A model generated the notes under the pieces. The model saw only the letters and a program-made list of their open reading frames with translations, did not search any database and had not been told where the DNA came from. 7,043 nucleotides of DNA from Bacteroidales bacterium (lineage in GTDB: Bacteria; Bacteroidota; Bacteroidia; Bacteroidales; P3). The DNA lies in contig JAFZEK010000321.1 of NCBI GenBank assembly GCA_017560705.1, positions 1-7,043 on the forward strand, read 5' to 3'. Below are positions 5,456-7,043 of this stretch, piece by piece. Both the position numbers and the translations under genes were made by a program. How positions within the stretch are numbered: position 1 is the first letter of the stretch; each line of letters begins with the position of its first letter.

Positions 5456-6856
5456 ATGAAAAAAATACTAAAAAGCAAAAAAATACTATTTGCATCGCTT
5501 TGCATTATAAGCATTTGCACCAACGTACTAGCCCAAGAACACCTTGCTAATCGTTATTGGCTAGGCATTTTAGAAGAAGCCTCGTTGCCTCTTAATCTTC
5601 ATTTCGAAGTGCAAGACAAAGACACTGTGCCAATGCTCTACAGCCCAATGCAAAGCAATGAAAAAATAGCACCATCATCGTTTCGTATAGACGCGGACAC
5701 GCTGACCATATCTGTTAAAAGTCTAAACATGGAAGCCCGATGGATATACAACCACTTGGATTCCAGTTTCAGCGGAGAAATGAAGCAGCACGGTAGCAAA
5801 ATGCGCATAACGCTAAAACCCAGCCATGGAATATTCAGCCCAAGACGTCCTCAAGAGCCTATGCCACCTTTTTCTTACACTGAAGAAGAAGTGGTTATTG
5901 CCAACAAAAAAGATGGTGTAACATTGCATGGCACACTCACTTATCCCAACAGCGGAAGCAACTTTCCTGTGGCAATACTCATAACAGGTTCGGGAACACA
6001 AAACCGTGACGAAGAAATATTTAAGCACAAACCTTTCAAAGTTTTAGCCGACCATTTGGCAAAAAACGGCATAGCCACACTACGCTGCGACGATAGAGAC
6101 TTCGGCAAACTATCCGAAAGCAACACTACTAGCTTCGACTCGGCCAAAGACATTGAATGTCAAATAAAATTTCTAAGCTCTCATCCTAAGATTGACAAGA
6201 AGCGAATAGGACTCATCGGTCATAGCGAAGGGGCAATCATAGCCTCTATAGTGGCAGCCAACAAGAAAACGAAGGTGGACTTTGTGGTCTTCCTTGGTGG
6301 TCCCGGTGTGGACGGAAAAGAGACACTACTATTGCAAAACAAACAGATTTTCAGTTTAAACGGCATAAGTGACCAACTTATTGACACACGTCTAGCAGTG
6401 CTAAAAGAGATATTCGACAGCATAAGCACTGGCAAAGACCTAGCAATAGCCACCACCAACAGCATAGTGAAGAGACACGCCAAAGGCATAAGCAAGGACG
6501 ATATAAAAACTATCGGGCTGAATCCCAAAGGCGTAATAGCCCTCACCTATCAACTAAAAAGCAACTGGATGAAGACCTTCCTAAATTTAGACCCTTGCCC
6601 CTATTTGGGAAAGATTAAATGCCCTATCCTAGCGCTGAACGGCGAAAAAGACTGTCAGGTATTGCCAAACGAAAACCTCAAAGCCATAGAAAGGTGCACC
6701 AACGGTAATACAAAAACAATGATAATCCCAGATTTGAACCACTTATTCCAAACCTGCCAAACAGGCAATCCTGATGAATACATGTTCATCGAAGAAACAT
6801 TTTCACCTACAGCATTAAACGCTATAAGTGATTGGATTATTTCATATTATAAATAA
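5456..6856 (+). CDS. Secreted alpha/beta hydrolase (serine hydrolase with N-terminal beta domain)
   Basis: A 466-residue exported enzyme. An upstream in-frame ATG (5417) would overlap the exporter gene and put 13 residues before the signal peptide, so 5456 is preferred. Residues 1-26 form a signal peptide: lysine-rich start, hydrophobic core, VLA before QE. Residues about 30-125 are a beta-rich domain (RYWLGILE...LPLNLHFEV, ending MRITLKP) seen ahead of hydrolase domains in Bacteroidota proteins. The alpha/beta hydrolase domain covers about 140-466: LITGSGTQNRDEEIFKHKPF at 175-194, the nucleophile elbow GHSEG (Ser257), acid Asp399 in LNGEKD, and His429 in PDLNHLFQ. All three triad residues are present, so an active esterase, acyl-hydrolase or peptidase is likely; the substrate is unknown. 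The usual DDRGxGxS is altered to DDRDFGKLS at 212-220. Probably periplasmic and co-transcribed with the CDF exporter. Confidence 0.9.
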   Translation: MKKILKSKKILFASLCIISICTNVLAQEHLANRYWLGILEEASLPLNLHFEVQDKDTVPMLYSPMQSNEKIAPSSFRIDADTLTISVKSLNMEARWIYNHLDSSFSGEMKQHGSKMRITLKPSHGIFSPRRPQEPMPPFSYTEEEVVIANKKDGVTLHGTLTYPNSGSNFPVAILITGSGTQNRDEEIFKHKPFKVLADHLAKNGIATLRCDDRDFGKLSESNTTSFDSAKDIECQIKFLSSHPKIDKKRIGLIGHSEGAIIASIVAANKKTKVDFVVFLGGPGVDGKETLLLQNKQIFSLNGISDQLIDTRLAVLKEIFDSISTGKDLAIATTNSIVKRHAKGISKDDIKTIGLNPKGVIALTYQLKSNWMKTFLNLDPCPYLGKIKCPILALNGEKDCQVLPNENLKAIERCTNGNTKTMIIPDLNHLFQTCQTGNPDEYMFIEETFSPTALNAISDWIISYYK

Positions 6857-6860
6857 TAGC

Positions 6861-6898
6861 ATTATAATGAGGGTAAATGAATTTACCCTCATTATAAT
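6861..6898. terminator. Strong hairpin closing the exporter-hydrolase unit, possibly bidirectional
   Basis: A perfect 17-bp stem (ATTATAATGAGGGTAAA, 6861-6877, with 6882-6898) has a TGAA loop and starts 4 bp after the hydrolase stop. No real T-run follows on either strand, so termination may rely on the AT-rich stem ends. It could also protect the 3' end of the transcript. If a minus-strand gene does end at 6991, it would serve both sides. Confidence 0.7.
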
Positions 6899-6990
6899 TA
6901 TACCAATACCGACACAAACAATATTGGAAAAATCCGCAATTTACCTACAAAGTAATCTTTAATAAATACAACGGCAAGCAATTAACCCAG

Positions 6991-7043
6991 CTATTTACAT
7001 AGCTCATTGGTCTCAGCTACAACGTGAATATCAATTGGTACCG
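6991..7043 (-). CDS. Possible last codons of a minus-strand gene (doubtful)
   Basis: On the minus strand one frame is open from the right edge to a TAG at 6993-6991, reading VPIDIHVVAETNELCK. The other two minus-strand frames stop within a few codons. A run of 16 codons is short enough to be open by chance, and I recognise no family. It is compatible with a convergent neighbour ending before the hairpin at 6861-6898. Confidence 0.2.
   Translation of the reverse strand, partial: VPIDIHVVAETNELCK

Noticed and set aside
6903..6927. CCAATA / TATTGG inverted repeat
   Set aside because: Six base pairs around a 13-nt gap in AT-rich DNA is expected by chance and has no supporting context.
6936..6970. 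Left-facing promoter (TTACTTTG with upstream TTG)
   Set aside because: The -7 box has a mismatch at the important second base, and it would point into the 3' end of the hydrolase with no gene to drive.

Overview
The window looks like a chromosomal segment from a low-GC member of the Bacteroidales (Bacteroidota). Four things point that way: two sites matching the Bacteroides-type -7 box TAnnTTTG, gene starts with little or no Shine-Dalgarno sequence, a glycoside hydrolase tail with chitobiase-like and discoidin modules, and a secreted serine hydrolase of a kind common in that phylum. The genus cannot be fixed from the sequence alone.

Layout. (1) 1-1239, plus strand: the C-terminal 412 residues of a large carbohydrate-active enzyme, most likely a GH20-type (less likely GH84) beta-N-acetylhexosaminidase, closed by a strong terminator at 1261-1308. 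(2) 2146-1379, minus strand: a SpoU/TrmH-family RNA 2'-O-methyltransferase. (3) 3365-2262, minus strand: gcvT, the aminomethyltransferase of the glycine cleavage system, with a 15-bp terminator hairpin between it and the methyltransferase and a probable promoter at 3429-3464. (4) 3366-4536: about 1.2 kb without a convincing protein gene, and the most unusual part of the window. It holds a roughly 279-bp block bounded by a long imperfect inverted repeat (3674-3697 / 3930-3952) with several small internal hairpins. Two adjacent short arrays follow, both with a period of about 22 bp (3988-4053 and 4098-4164). (5) 4537-5436, plus strand: a cation diffusion facilitator metal exporter behind a good Bacteroides-type promoter. 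A secreted alpha/beta hydrolase (5456-6856) starts 19 bp downstream and is probably co-transcribed. A 17-bp hairpin (6861-6898) closes this pair. (6) 6899-7043: mostly non-coding, perhaps with the last codons of a minus-strand gene entering from the right edge.

The protein genes are individually ordinary and do not form one pathway: glycan breakdown, RNA modification, one-carbon/glycine metabolism, and metal export with an envelope hydrolase. The candidates for something undescribed are the inverted-repeat-bounded element and the 22-bp phased arrays between gcvT and the metal exporter. In the element, both mismatches in the long stem become G-U pairs if the plus strand is transcribed. These are hypotheses; genome-wide copy number and RNA data would decide them.
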